From Pleurocapsa sp. PCC 7319 (lineage in GTDB: Bacteria > Cyanobacteriota > Cyanobacteriia > Cyanobacteriales > Xenococcaceae), in contig NZ_KB235922.1 in the NCBI RefSeq assembly GCF_000332195.1, positions 4,809,322 through 4,873,321 on the forward strand: a stretch of 64,000 nt of DNA, written 5' to 3'. The notes under the pieces were generated by a model. It ran no database searches, was not told where the DNA came from, and saw nothing but the letters and a program-made list of their open reading frames with translations. The translations under genes and the position numbers were made by a program. Below are positions 42,383 through 52,104 of this stretch, in pieces (within the stretch, counting starts at the first letter, position 1; each line of letters starts with the position of its first letter).

Positions 42383-42913
42383 ATGACAAATCCTAGTCCG
42401 GCTTCGAGAATTCAAGACAATCTACCAGAACTATTCAAGGCCAATTTAGCTCCAGGAGATGCTTATATCAGATTTCAATTGACATCAAACATCACAGCTT
42501 TGATATCCATGCAACAGGTACAAGGCTCGTTAATAGTTGACGCGCAGAAAGTAACTCCTCTACCGAGTATGCCAGAATTTGTCATTGGCATGATCAATTC
42601 TCGCGATCGCGTGTTTTGCCTTTTTGATTTAGCTCAATTACTAACCTTGCCCTCTGATTTAAGTTCTCCTCGGCAGTATCAAGTTATTGTGTTACAAACT
42701 GTTGCTGAACAACCAATTTATATTGGATTAGCTGTGTCTGCTCTTCAGGGAATTGTCCGTTTAACAGCCAAACAAATTCAATCATCTTTAGATACTGTTG
42801 TTTCTAATCTAACTGCCTTTACCAGTGGTACAGTACAGGAGCAAGAAATCACAATTCCTGTATTGGAATTTAACCGCATTTTGAAAGCTTTAACCGCAGT
42901 CGAACACAACTGA
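42383..42913 (+). CDS. CheW-like adaptor (PixI/HmpC-like)
   Basis: This is a 176-residue CheW-domain protein that links the methyl-accepting receptor to CheA. Typical CheW strands are visible: PSMPEFVIGMINSRDRVFCLFDLAQLL, with the receptor/kinase-contact loop, and VIVLQTVAEQPIYIGLAV. ATG at 42383 is the start; a longer reading from TTG 42329 would overlap CheY by 49 bp with no homology. It lies between the CheY and MCP genes. Confidence 0.88.
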   Translation: MTNPSPASRIQDNLPELFKANLAPGDAYIRFQLTSNITALISMQQVQGSLIVDAQKVTPLPSMPEFVIGMINSRDRVFCLFDLAQLLTLPSDLSSPRQYQVIVLQTVAEQPIYIGLAVSALQGIVRLTAKQIQSSLDTVVSNLTAFTSGTVQEQEITIPVLEFNRILKALTAVEHN

Positions 42914-43024
42914 ATTGATACGGTAAAATTTTTCTTTAGCTATCTATACTAACAAAATACCGAAATACTACTTAACTTGACCTAGCTGAAAATACTAATA
43001 TAAAAAATATATTTCCTCAACACC

Positions 43025-45397
43025 ATGATCACTAAAGAAAAATCGGCGATTACTAAGGCAAAATCTCAAGACGCAGGACTAAAAAACACTACTCCACCCA
43101 AGTCGGTAGCTAAAAACTATCAGGGAATAGATTCGCTCCGTCGTCGTCTGCTAGCAGGAATTTTACCAGCAGTATTGCTTCCTTTAGTTATCGGTGGTGT
43201 TGTTGGATATAAGATGACTGAAAGTCGAGCCAGAAATCAGGTAATTGAAAAGCTTGAAGCTGATGCTCTTTTGGGAAGTAAAACAATTAATACTTTTATT
43301 CGAGACTCTTATAATCTAGTTGGTTTGGTGGCAGCGAATCCTAGTGTGATTCAATTGATGCAACAAGGTGGTGAGCGGGCTCAGGAGCAAAGATTAGTTC
43401 AACAACCGATTCTCGTGCTAGAGAAAGAATTTACTACCAGCAAATTATTAACAATCGATAATAATCTGAATAACTATTTAGAAGAGATAGTTAAATCTAC
43501 TGCCGCGGAGGCAATTCTGTTAACAGAGAGTCATGGCTTTAATATTGCTTATAGCAATCCCATCTCAGATTTTGTTCAAAGCGACGAAGAGTGGTGGCAA
43601 GATGCTCAAACGGAAGGAAGAGCTTTGGAAGAACCAGATGAGTTCGACGAGCCTGGTGAATTAGAGTCGTCCGAGTCGTCCGAGTCGTCTAATGAGTCTG
43701 AAATTATTAACATCATGGCTTTTTCCCAAGCGGTTACAGATTCTCAGACTAGCAAATTTCTGGGAGTAGTTAAGGTTGATATTCCCTTAGGTAAATTAAA
43801 TTCCGATCTCGCCACTTACCTTCATGGAGCAAACAGAACCTATATTCCAAAATTTCAAATTTTCGAGTCTGATAGTGCGTTAATTTTGAGTAATATTGAA
43901 GATACTCTACAAAATAGCGAAAATCAAGAATCGAATTTCGAAGATGTAAAGATCTTGGGAGGCAAGCCGATTATCCAGGTAGCCAAAATTCTTGTAGAAG
44001 TGGCAGAAAATTCCCTCAGTTTGGCAGAAGCAAAACAGTCAATCATGGAGCAACCAGGCGTATCTCAAGTGCGTCTTCACCAAGAAATGATCTTTTCCGT
44101 AAATAGCATTGTTGCTTCATTTAGATGTCAAGACAAAATATATAGTATATCTACTGTTCCCGAAACTGATTTCGTATCAACTAGCAGCGTAGATTATGAT
44201 GTGGTAGCCAGTGCAGCCAGAAATTTACTGGCAGTATTTACCTTAACTACCATTGCTCTGGGAGTGATCGCCTCAAGTTTAATTATTTTTCTCACCAAGC
44301 GATTTGCTAAACCTCTAGAGGAACTATCAGAAAAAACACAACAAGTTAGAGAACTACTTCAAGAGCAAAAAATCCTCGCTGAAGAACAACGACAAGAAAA
44401 AGAAAACTTAGAAGAAGCAATTTATAACCTGATCGAAGAAGTCTCTAATGCTACAGAAGGTGATTTGACAGTAAGAGCTAAATTAGACTCTTTGGAATTA
44501 AGTACAGTTGCGGATTTATTTAACGCTATTATTGATAACTTACAAGAAATTGCGATTCAAACCAAGAAATCTACCCATCAAGTAGGTTCTTCTCTCAAAC
44601 AAAATGAGCAGGCGATTCGTTTTTTAGCTAGCAAAGCCACCGCTGAGGCAAGAGAAACTCGCGCCACCGTAAGTTCTATAGAACTAATGTCACAATCAAT
44701 TCAGGAAGTAGCAGAAAATGCCAACCAAGCCGAAAAGATTGCCGACGAAACCTATAGTACTGTTTTAAATAGTACCAACGATATGAATTCAACAGTAGAT
44801 AGTATCCTAGAACTACGGACTACAGTGGGAGAAACTGCCAAAAAAATGAAACGTTTGGGAGAATCTACGCAGAAAATTGCTCAAGCTGTTTCGTTTATTG
44901 AAGAAATTGCCCTCAAAACCAACGTACTAGCAATTAACGCCAGCGTTGAAGCTGGTCGTGCAGGAGAATACGGACAGGGATTTACCATAGTTGCCGAACA
45001 AGTCGGTACCTTAGCAGAACAATCTGCAGCAGCCACTAAAAAAATTGCCAACATTGTTTCAACAATACAAGCAGAAACTCAGGAAGTAAGTTTAGCAATG
45101 GAATCAGGTACAGTTCAAGTAGTAGATACGACACGCTTAGTCGAATCAACCAAAGATAATTTGAGGTTAGTTCTCGAAAAATCCCAAAGAATTAACCAGT
45201 TGATGCACTCTATTTCTCAAAAAACTATATCCCAGGCCTATACTTCTCAAAGTGTTACTAATTTGATGGAAAAAATTGCCCAATTATCGGAAAATACCTC
45301 CAAATCTTCCCAAGCAGTAGCACAATCCATTGCCGAAACTGCTCAAGTAGCCGAGAACCTGGAATCTACTGTAGCTCAGTTTAAAGTAGCCGAATAA
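43025..45397 (+). CDS. Methyl-accepting chemotaxis protein (PilJ/HmpD-like)
   Basis: This is a 790-residue receptor. It has a cytoplasmic tail, TM1 (about 43-66), a periplasmic sensor region (about 67-395), TM2 (about 398-425), a HAMP domain and a long signalling domain with the tip EEIALKTNVLAINASVEAGR. There is no GAF domain, so it is not a bilin photoreceptor like PixJ and is closer to PilJ/HmpD. The sensor region carries an acidic run (about 200-225) with a 9-bp Glu-Ser-Ser repeat. The ligand is unknown. It signals to the CheA encoded 29 bp downstream. Confidence 0.88.
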   Translation: MITKEKSAITKAKSQDAGLKNTTPPKSVAKNYQGIDSLRRRLLAGILPAVLLPLVIGGVVGYKMTESRARNQVIEKLEADALLGSKTINTFIRDSYNLVGLVAANPSVIQLMQQGGERAQEQRLVQQPILVLEKEFTTSKLLTIDNNLNNYLEEIVKSTAAEAILLTESHGFNIAYSNPISDFVQSDEEWWQDAQTEGRALEEPDEFDEPGELESSESSESSNESEIINIMAFSQAVTDSQTSKFLGVVKVDIPLGKLNSDLATYLHGANRTYIPKFQIFESDSALILSNIEDTLQNSENQESNFEDVKILGGKPIIQVAKILVEVAENSLSLAEAKQSIMEQPGVSQVRLHQEMIFSVNSIVASFRCQDKIYSISTVPETDFVSTSSVDYDVVASAARNLLAVFTLTTIALGVIASSLIIFLTKRFAKPLEELSEKTQQVRELLQEQKILAEEQRQEKENLEEAIYNLIEEVSNATEGDLTVRAKLDSLELSTVADLFNAIIDNLQEIAIQTKKSTHQVGSSLKQNEQAIRFLASKATAEARETRATVSSIELMSQSIQEVAENANQAEKIADETYSTVLNSTNDMNSTVDSILELRTTVGETAKKMKRLGESTQKIAQAVSFIEEIALKTNVLAINASVEAGRAGEYGQGFTIVAEQVGTLAEQSAAATKKIANIVSTIQAETQEVSLAMESGTVQVVDTTRLVESTKDNLRLVLEKSQRINQLMHSISQKTISQAYTSQSVTNLMEKIAQLSENTSKSSQAVAQSIAETAQVAENLESTVAQFKVAE

Positions 45398-45426
45398 GCG
45401 TGATCATATTTAATTCATAGACCAAG

Positions 45427-48400
45427 ATGGATTCAGAACAACAAATTCGCCTTAATTTTCTCGATGAGGTCGAAGAATACTTTGATCGAATGGAGTCTAA
45501 TCTCTTAGGATTAGCCAATGCTGCCATCGATCCTCAACAGCTAGACATAGTCCTGCGGGCTGCCCACTCCATTAAAGGCGGAGCAGCAATGATGGGTTTC
45601 AATGTCTTAAGTCAAGTTGCCCATCGCTTGGAAGATTATTTTAAAATTTTACGAGTTCGTCATACTTCTGGTCGAGTGAGTACTTTAATCGAGACTCTTT
45701 TATTAGAAGGCGTTGATAGCTTACGCTATATCAGTGAGCTGAATCGTCAAGGTGTAGTACTTGTAGAATCTGAGCCTGACGATTATACCAATGGTACATT
45801 TGCCGTTCGTACCCAACCAATTTTCAAGCAGTTAAAACTGCATCTTGGAGTTCTTGAAGATGCAGACGAAGATGCCTTAATTGCTCAAGATGAAAATATC
45901 GATCCAGCTTTACTAATCTTTGAGGAAGGAGTCGATCGAGTTTTAGAAGGTTTTACCAGCCAACTAGAAGAATTAAGTAGTGCTGAACTAACTCAAGAAT
46001 TAATCGCCACAGCTCAAGAATTAGCTTCCTTTGGCATGATGGCAAATCTCGAAACCTTTATCCAACTGAGTAAGTCGATTCAACAACAAGCAGAAATCAT
46101 TGCTCCACAGGAGATTTTTCCTTTAGCAGAGCAAGCTTTAAAAGTTTGGCGGCGATCGCACGCTTTAGTTGTACGGGGAAGCATTGAGAAATTACCCTCG
46201 TGTCTGGAAAACATGAAGGAGAGTAATGACATAGTAAGTCTAGACTCTAGTACTACTGCTGATAATGATGATACTGATTCCCAAACTCAAGAAATTTTAG
46301 AGGATAGTTCGATTGAGATCAACTCAAATCTTTTAGAGGATAACTCCCTGGAGCTAAGTGAGCTAGAGTCGGTTTTTGAGGCAGCACAACAGGATGTAGA
46401 TTTTAATCTTTTAGAGGATAACTCCCTGGAGCTAAGTGAGCTAGAGTCGGTTTTTGAGGCAGCACAACAGGATGCAGATTTTAATCTTTTAGAAGATAAC
46501 TCCCTGGAGCTGAGTGAGTTAGGGTCGGCTTTTGAGACTGCACAACAGGATGCAGATTTTAATCTTTTAGAAGATAACTCCCTGGAAGTGAGTGAGTTAG
46601 AGTTGGCTTTTGAACAAAAAGAACAAGATGTAGATTCGCATTCTTCAGAAGATAATTCTTTAGGGCTGAGCGAGCTAGAGTTGGCTTTGGGAAAAACAGA
46701 ACAAGATGTAGATTCGCATTCTTTAGAAGATAATTCTCTAGAACTAAATGAGCGACAGTCGGCTTCTGAATCAGATACTTTAGAGATCGAGGAAGAAACA
46801 CAAATTTTGACTTCAGTAGAAGCTCAGAATCCACTTGTTCCTTTATCTTTAGAGAATTCTTCATCAGCCGGGCAAGTAGATGAGATGGTTCGAGTTCCTG
46901 CTGCACAACTAAAACAATTTAATAATATTTTTGAACAATTAATTGTCGACCGTAATACCATTAATCTGAGACTCCAACAATTGCAATACATCATCTCCTT
47001 GATGAAGCAGCGAATGGCTCGGATGGAGAAGTCGAACACTCAATTAAAACAATGGTACGATCGCGCTGCTTTAGAAGGATTTCTCGTCAAATCGTCACAG
47101 ACTCTATCTGGACAAAGCGAAGCAACTGGAACTAATACCAAACAATCTAATACCAAACAATCTTTTCCAAATCCCGATATTTCCCTAAACAGTGATAATT
47201 TTGCTGAAGAAGAGACAAACAATAAGCTACAAGGCAATTCGCCTCAAGATAACTTTGATGTTTTAGAAATGGATCGCTACACTGATATTCATCTCATTTG
47301 TCAAGAACAGATCGAAACGATTGTCCAATTACAAGAAGTTACCACGGACATCGAATTGGGAGCAGAAGATATTAACCACGCGGTTCGTGACCTACGCTAC
47401 ACTACTAAATCGATGCAGGGTAATGTGATTAGGACTCAAATGATACCTTTTGCAGAAGTAGTGAAACGTTTTCCGAGAGTAATTCGCGATCTAAATCTTC
47501 AGTCCAAAAAACAGGTTAATCTCAAAATCAAAGGAGACAATACTCTCATAGATCGCTCTGTGGTTAAAGCTCTTGGCGATCCTTTAATACAATTGTTACG
47601 TAATGCTTTCGATCACGGAATTGAAGACACTGACACTCGAGTTGATGCTGGCAAACCCCCATCAGGAACAATTACCATTCAAGCTAGCAATCAAGGTACT
47701 TATAATATTGTTACCCTCAGCGATGATGGAGGTGGCATCTGTTTAGATAAAATTCAAGAGCGCCTTTTAGAGATGGGGATGACTCAATCTGAAGTTGAGC
47801 AAATACCAGAAGCAGAATTACTGGACTTTATCTTTGATCCTGGATTTAGTACCTCAGAAAAGGTGACTCAACTTTCGGGTAGGGGAGTGGGTATGGATGT
47901 AGTGCAGACTAATCTTCAAGCAATTCGTGGTGATGTTCGGGTGGCTACGAAACAAGGACAAGGTACGACATTTACCCTCAAGATTCCTTTCACTTTATCA
48001 ATTTTAAGAGTGGCAATTGTGGAACAGGCTGGCATTATTTTTGCTATTCCTGCCAGTAGTATTCAAGAGCTTATCCCGGTGAGACCAGGGCAAATTAAAA
48101 CTACTGAAGATACTAAAAATATACTTTGGAATCAGCAAGAAATTCCTCTAGTAGAAATAGAAAGAGCTTTGGTTTATCATCGTTGCGATCGCACTGTTAA
48201 TTTAATCAGCAATCCTGCCATAAATAAAACTATGGCTATAGTGGTAGAAGATGAAAATTCATTCACAGCCATACAAATTAGTCACTTTTATCACGAGCAA
48301 GAGTCGACTATCAGATCGATTGATAGTCCGATTCCTTTGCCTCCTGGTGTGATTAGCTCAGTTGTTTTTGGTGATGGAAAAGTTATTCCGTTAATCGATC

Positions 48401-48858
48401 CTCAATTACTGATAGAAGAATGCTTAAATAATCAGGCTAGCAAATATCAATTTGAGCAAAAGAGTAACAAAAATCAGAATCGATCTGCAACTAAAACTAT
48501 TCTGATAGTTGACGATTCGATTAATATTCGACGCTATCTTAGTTTGACTTTAGAAAAAGCAGGTTATCGGGTAGAACAAGCCAAAGATGGTCAAGAAGCT
48601 GTAGATAAGTTACTGAGTGGGCTTTCAGTACAATTAATAATTTGTGATATAGAAATGCCTTTACTAGATGGTTATGGTCTTCTCGAAGAAATAAAAGAAC
48701 GAGCTGAATTTGCCGATCTTCCAATAGCAATGTTAACTTCTCGTAGTAATGAAAAACATCGAAAACTAGCTATGAATTTAGGGGCAGTTGCTTATTTTGC
48801 CAAACCCTATAATGAACAAGAATTATTAGCCAAACTAGCAGAACTATTGCAGAAGTAA
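45427..48858 (+). CDS. Hybrid CheA histidine kinase (PixL/HmpE-like)
   Basis: This is a 1143-residue kinase. It has an Hpt domain (His47 in AAHSIKGGAAMMG), a second Hpt-like helical region to about 265, and an acidic linker with six 26-residue repeats (302-457). The dimerisation region follows, then the ATPase core (LRNAFDHGIED, SDDGGGI, GRGVGMDVV), the CheW-like domain and a C-terminal receiver with LIVDDSINIRRY and phospho-acceptor Asp in ICDIEMP. It takes the signal from the MCP and phosphorylates the CheY and PatA proteins. It closes the operon. Confidence 0.93.
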   Translation: MDSEQQIRLNFLDEVEEYFDRMESNLLGLANAAIDPQQLDIVLRAAHSIKGGAAMMGFNVLSQVAHRLEDYFKILRVRHTSGRVSTLIETLLLEGVDSLRYISELNRQGVVLVESEPDDYTNGTFAVRTQPIFKQLKLHLGVLEDADEDALIAQDENIDPALLIFEEGVDRVLEGFTSQLEELSSAELTQELIATAQELASFGMMANLETFIQLSKSIQQQAEIIAPQEIFPLAEQALKVWRRSHALVVRGSIEKLPSCLENMKESNDIVSLDSSTTADNDDTDSQTQEILEDSSIEINSNLLEDNSLELSELESVFEAAQQDVDFNLLEDNSLELSELESVFEAAQQDADFNLLEDNSLELSELGSAFETAQQDADFNLLEDNSLEVSELELAFEQKEQDVDSHSSEDNSLGLSELELALGKTEQDVDSHSLEDNSLELNERQSASESDTLEIEEETQILTSVEAQNPLVPLSLENSSSAGQVDEMVRVPAAQLKQFNNIFEQLIVDRNTINLRLQQLQYIISLMKQRMARMEKSNTQLKQWYDRAALEGFLVKSSQTLSGQSEATGTNTKQSNTKQSFPNPDISLNSDNFAEEETNNKLQGNSPQDNFDVLEMDRYTDIHLICQEQIETIVQLQEVTTDIELGAEDINHAVRDLRYTTKSMQGNVIRTQMIPFAEVVKRFPRVIRDLNLQSKKQVNLKIKGDNTLIDRSVVKALGDPLIQLLRNAFDHGIEDTDTRVDAGKPPSGTITIQASNQGTYNIVTLSDDGGGICLDKIQERLLEMGMTQSEVEQIPEAELLDFIFDPGFSTSEKVTQLSGRGVGMDVVQTNLQAIRGDVRVATKQGQGTTFTLKIPFTLSILRVAIVEQAGIIFAIPASSIQELIPVRPGQIKTTEDTKNILWNQQEIPLVEIERALVYHRCDRTVNLISNPAINKTMAIVVEDENSFTAIQISHFYHEQESTIRSIDSPIPLPPGVISSVVFGDGKVIPLIDPQLLIEECLNNQASKYQFEQKSNKNQNRSATKTILIVDDSINIRRYLSLTLEKAGYRVEQAKDGQEAVDKLLSGLSVQLIICDIEMPLLDGYGLLEEIKERAEFADLPIAMLTSRSNEKHRKLAMNLGAVAYFAKPYNEQELLAKLAELLQK
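46330..46797 (+). repeat. 78-bp in-frame tandem repeat x 6 in cheA
   Basis: Units start at 46330, 46408, 46486, 46564, 46642 and 46720. Each encodes (L/S)LEDNSLELSELE plus about 13 residues. The first two are almost identical, and the copies diverge steadily toward the 3' end, which points to growth at the 5' side. Confidence 0.93.
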
Positions 48859-48888
48859 AGATGAATATAAAGATTAATAGAATTAATT

Positions 48889-49004
48889 AAAGCGTTTCTC
48901 AAATAAGTGAGGTACAAATATAAACTTAGTCAAAAACCTTAAAACCCCTATTCCCTATTCCCTGACTCCACCAAGGTGTATCTCATTAATACGAGAAACG
49001 CTAT
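48889..49004. mobile_element. MITE-like element with AGCGTTTCTC termini
   Basis: AGCGTTTCTC (48891-48900) is repeated inverted as GAGAAACGCT (48993-49002), and the match continues inward over about 25 bases (GTGAGGTAC against GTATCTCAT). Between them lies CCTATTCCCTATTCCCT, a heptamer run. There is no coding capacity. Confidence 0.6.
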
Positions 49005-49016
49005 AATCTGATATTT

Positions 49017-49487
49017 ATGTCTAAAAAATTATGTCCTTGTGGCAGTAAAAAATCATATCAATACTGTTGCGGAATGTATCTCTCAGGAAAAAAGCACCCA
49101 GAAACCGCAGAGAAACTTATGCGATCGCGTTACACTGCTTTTTATCAAGGTAATATAGATTATTTGATTGCTACCCTACACCCAGATCAAAGAAAATCTA
49201 ATGAGCGCACAGAATTAAGCAATAGTATTAAAAATACTCAGTGGTTGGGCTTGACCATTATTGATACCAAGCAAGGAAAAAAAAATGATGCGATCGGCTA
49301 CGTAGAGTTTGAGGCAATTTATCAGGTCAACGAGCCAGCACAACTCCACGAACGTTCTCGGTTTATTAAGACTGATAAAAAGTGGTTTTATGTAGATGGC
49401 GATATTTTACCGGGAACGATACCAAAACGTAATGCACAGTGTTGGTGTAATAGCGGAAAAAAATTTAAACAATGTCATGGTGTTTAG
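49017..49487 (+). CDS. YchJ-type SEC-C metal-binding protein
   Basis: This 156-residue protein of the UPF0225/YchJ family has two SEC-C zinc motifs, CPCGSKKSYQYCCG at the N-terminus and CWCNSGKKFKQCHG at the C-terminus, around an NTF2-like core (LMRSRYTAFYQGNIDYLIATLHP). Function is unknown; SEC-C motifs bind zinc and often mediate protein contact. The length is normal. Confidence 0.85.
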   Translation: MSKKLCPCGSKKSYQYCCGMYLSGKKHPETAEKLMRSRYTAFYQGNIDYLIATLHPDQRKSNERTELSNSIKNTQWLGLTIIDTKQGKKNDAIGYVEFEAIYQVNEPAQLHERSRFIKTDKKWFYVDGDILPGTIPKRNAQCWCNSGKKFKQCHGV

Positions 49488-49541
49488 CTATTGGTTGATA
49501 GCCAATAGCTAATAGCCAACAGTTTCTAGGAAAATGAGACT

Positions 49542-50033
49542 CTAGTTAGTAGTTTCCGGAGCTACTTCGCTAGGCATAAACTCCGCTGTAATGCAACTTG
49601 CCATTGCTTCTTCGCTAGACATTTTAACAACGTTTGCTAAGTCTAAAGTGCATTCTGCATAGCGTTCGGGTAATAAACTACGGCGACAATTATCTAGAGC
49701 CATAGTAGATTTTCCTGCCTCTAAAGCACTAAGATCCGTAACACAACTGGCTAGTTCATCAGGTCTACGAACGCGATAACAAGCTTGTAATATATCATCC
49801 CCTTTAATATCAGTTCCAGTTTTTATATCTCCTACACAAGAAGACAGTTCAGTAGGTTCGAGAGCATCAGAACATGCTAATGCTGCTGCTGTTTTGGTAA
49901 CACCATTGGCAATCAAGCCTTCTGCACAGCTGCCAACACTTCCTGCCATAGCAGGAGAATTAGGGATGGTAAACAAAAATACAGGTAAAGAAACTAGACT
50001 AGACCATCGGATAGCTTTTACTAGAACATTCAT
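49542..50033 (-). CDS. Secreted Cys-repeat protein of unknown function
   Basis: This is a 163-residue protein with a signal peptide (LVSLPVFLFTIPNSPAMA). The mature part consists of four repeats of about 31 residues, each with two Cys: GSCAEGL...ALACSDALEPTEL, SSCVGDI...LQACYRVRRPDEL, ASCVTDL...LDNCRRSLLPERY and AECTLDL...MASCITAEFMPSE. Eight Cys suggest one disulphide per helical repeat. I do not recognise a named family. It stands alone. Confidence 0.65.
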   Translation of the reverse strand: MNVLVKAIRWSSLVSLPVFLFTIPNSPAMAGSVGSCAEGLIANGVTKTAAALACSDALEPTELSSCVGDIKTGTDIKGDDILQACYRVRRPDELASCVTDLSALEAGKSTMALDNCRRSLLPERYAECTLDLANVVKMSSEEAMASCITAEFMPSEVAPETTN

Positions 50034-50256
50034 GGCAATTTAATCAAATTTTTAACTCACACCCATACTAAGGGCAGATCGCAAGAATCGGGAGGAGGAA
50101 ATTTTAAGATGATAAATTTCATTTACAAAGTTAAGTTGAGTTAGGCTGTCGCTAACCCAACTTATAATTTAATTGCTTCAACTACTGATTACAGCACATT
50201 TCTTTTAGGGATTAAAGAGCTTCTTGGCTTAAGCTAAAAACTAATAGCTAACAGCT

Positions 50257-51429
50257 TTAATATTGAGGAATACTGGGATCAATTTCTTGACTCCAAGCGA
50301 TAATACCACCCTTGACGTTTGTACCTTCAATTCCTTTCTGTTTGAGAATATTCAAAGCCTTTGCCGAACGTCCTCCTAATTTACAGTGAGCAATTAATCG
50401 ATGACCATTGACCAATTCTTTGACTTTATCGATACTGCTACCGTCTTCTAGCTCAGATAAGGGAATTAAAACCGAACCATCAATTTTGGCAATTTCGTAT
50501 TCATTAGGATTGCGAACATCCAAAAGCACAAAATCATCTTTACCAGTTTCCATGAGCTGTTTTAACTCCTGAACCGTCATTTCAGCGATCGCATTACCTG
50601 CTTCGGCAGCGGCGGCGGCGGCTTGAGGAATGCCACAAAACTCTTGGTAATCAATCAGCTTTTCAATTACCGGGCGTTCGGGATTTGGTCGCAATTTCAA
50701 CTCGCGGAATTTCATATCCCAGGCATTATAGAGGAGCAATCTACCACTTAGGGTATTTTCTGCACCTAAAATAATCTTGATTGCTTCTGTGGCTTGAATC
50801 GTGCCAATAATACCGCACAGAACTCCTAATACTCCTCCTTCGGCACAAGATGGAACCATTCCTGGTGGTGGTGGTTCAGGATATAAATCACGGTAGTTGG
50901 GACCGCCCTCATAGTTAAATACTGTTGCCTGTCCTTCAAAACGAAAGATAGAACCGTAGACGTTAGGTTTATTCAGTAATACACAAGCATCGTTGGTTAG
51001 ATAGCGAGTGGGGAAGTTATCTGTGCCATCAATGACTACATCATAGGGAGCCAAAATATCTAAGGCATTAGCTGAACTGATAGCTGTTTCGTACAGATCT
51101 ACTTGGCAGTGGGGATTAATACTATGAATGCGGTTTTTAGCTGATTGAATCTTTGGTTTACCTACCCACGATTCACTATGAATGATTTGACGTTGTAAAT
51201 TAGAACTATCGACAATATCAAAGTCTACTAAGCCGATTCTGCCGATACCTGCTGCTGCCAGATATAACAATAGGGGAGAACCAAGACCACCACTACCGAT
51301 ACAGAGAACGCTAGCTGCTTTAAGGCGTTTTTGTCCTTCTAATCCTACCTCTGGCAAGATGATATGGCGTGAGTATCGCTGGTATTCATCTTTGGTCAGG
51401 TCGATTGCTTCCAAATTTGGATTGAGCAT
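50257..51429 (-). CDS. moeB: Molybdopterin-synthase adenylyltransferase MoeB with rhodanese domain
   Basis: This is a 390-residue E1-like enzyme. The ThiF/MoeB domain (about 10-250) has the ATP site GSGGLGSP, RIGLVDFDIVDSSNLQRQI, DGTDNFPTRYLTND and CAEGGVLGVLCG. A C-terminal rhodanese domain (about 285-390) ends with the active-site loop HCKLGGRS. It adenylates and sulphurates the C-terminal Gly of MoaD- or ThiS-like carriers for molybdopterin or thiamine. The Ala-rich linker (QAAAAAAEAGNA) is from a GCC/GCG run. Confidence 0.93.
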   Translation of the reverse strand: MLNPNLEAIDLTKDEYQRYSRHIILPEVGLEGQKRLKAASVLCIGSGGLGSPLLLYLAAAGIGRIGLVDFDIVDSSNLQRQIIHSESWVGKPKIQSAKNRIHSINPHCQVDLYETAISSANALDILAPYDVVIDGTDNFPTRYLTNDACVLLNKPNVYGSIFRFEGQATVFNYEGGPNYRDLYPEPPPPGMVPSCAEGGVLGVLCGIIGTIQATEAIKIILGAENTLSGRLLLYNAWDMKFRELKLRPNPERPVIEKLIDYQEFCGIPQAAAAAAEAGNAIAEMTVQELKQLMETGKDDFVLLDVRNPNEYEIAKIDGSVLIPLSELEDGSSIDKVKELVNGHRLIAHCKLGGRSAKALNILKQKGIEGTNVKGGIIAWSQEIDPSIPQY

Positions 51430-51776
51430 GGTTGTTAGAAAAAGCGCGATCGCTGCCTAATCAAGTGAGGTCAGCATTGTACTGTAAGCACTCTATTATA
51501 TAGAATTTTTGGTGATTAAGTTTGTAACTAAATATTTTTATCTGTTTATGAACGTGAAGATCACTTCTGTGCCAAAAATCTGGTGTTGTTGTCTTTAAAC
51601 AACTATTTTATTGCTCACCGATTGACTACTGTAAAATATTGCTTTAGTTAGATACATCTAAGAATAGTGTTGAGGTTTAATACCTTTTAGAAAAGACTGT
51701 TTTGCTTTGATAGATTGGCGAAGACGCGATCGGCAACAAGAACTTTTTGGTAACTTCAGTATCTCTTTTATTAATT
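51430..51776. other. Spacer, no gene seen
   Basis: This 347-bp divergent spacer between moeB and a small secreted-protein gene has two HIP1-like sites and no ORF or RNA that I can support. Promoters of both genes are expected here. Confidence 0.45.
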
Positions 51777-52088
51777 ATGAACTCAAATCTAATAAACTCG
51801 ATCGCAATGATTTTACTGAGTATGGCAATCACCTTGTGTTCTGCTAATTTTGCTCTAGCAGATACAGTTAAATCTAACAGCAGCGATACTTTGCGACAAG
51901 CAGCCCAAGAAGTAGTGAAAGATACGGGAGTTAAAGAGCAATTTGGTAAATCCCCAAATGGCGATCGCCTTTTAGACCAAGCTCAAAAAAAAGCTAATCG
52001 TAAACTAGAAAATCTAGCGCAAGAAGCTGATTCTAAGCCAGAACTTCCCGAAAGTAAAAAGTTATTTCTCAAAAATTTAACTAATTAA
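51777..52088 (+). CDS. Small secreted protein of unknown function
   Basis: This is 103 residues from ATG 51777, which gives a clean signal peptide (NSIAMILLSMAITLCSANFALA, cut before DTV). The mature part is charged and helical (DTLRQAAQEVVKDTG, QAQKKANRKLENLAQEA). An upstream in-frame start at 51747 would only lengthen the N-terminus. No family is recognised. It is convergent with the DUF1361 gene. Confidence 0.55.
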   Translation: MNSNLINSIAMILLSMAITLCSANFALADTVKSNSSDTLRQAAQEVVKDTGVKEQFGKSPNGDRLLDQAQKKANRKLENLAQEADSKPELPESKKLFLKNLTN

Positions 52089-52104
52089 TCTTGACTTTTC
52101 ATAT

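Noticed and set aside
43025-45397. PixJ-type bilin photoreceptor
   Set aside because: No GAF domain or bilin-binding Cys-His motif; a periplasmic sensor region is present instead.
46559-46906. 115-codon antisense frame across the cheA repeats
   Set aside because: It arises from the 78-bp repeat lacking stops on the other strand.
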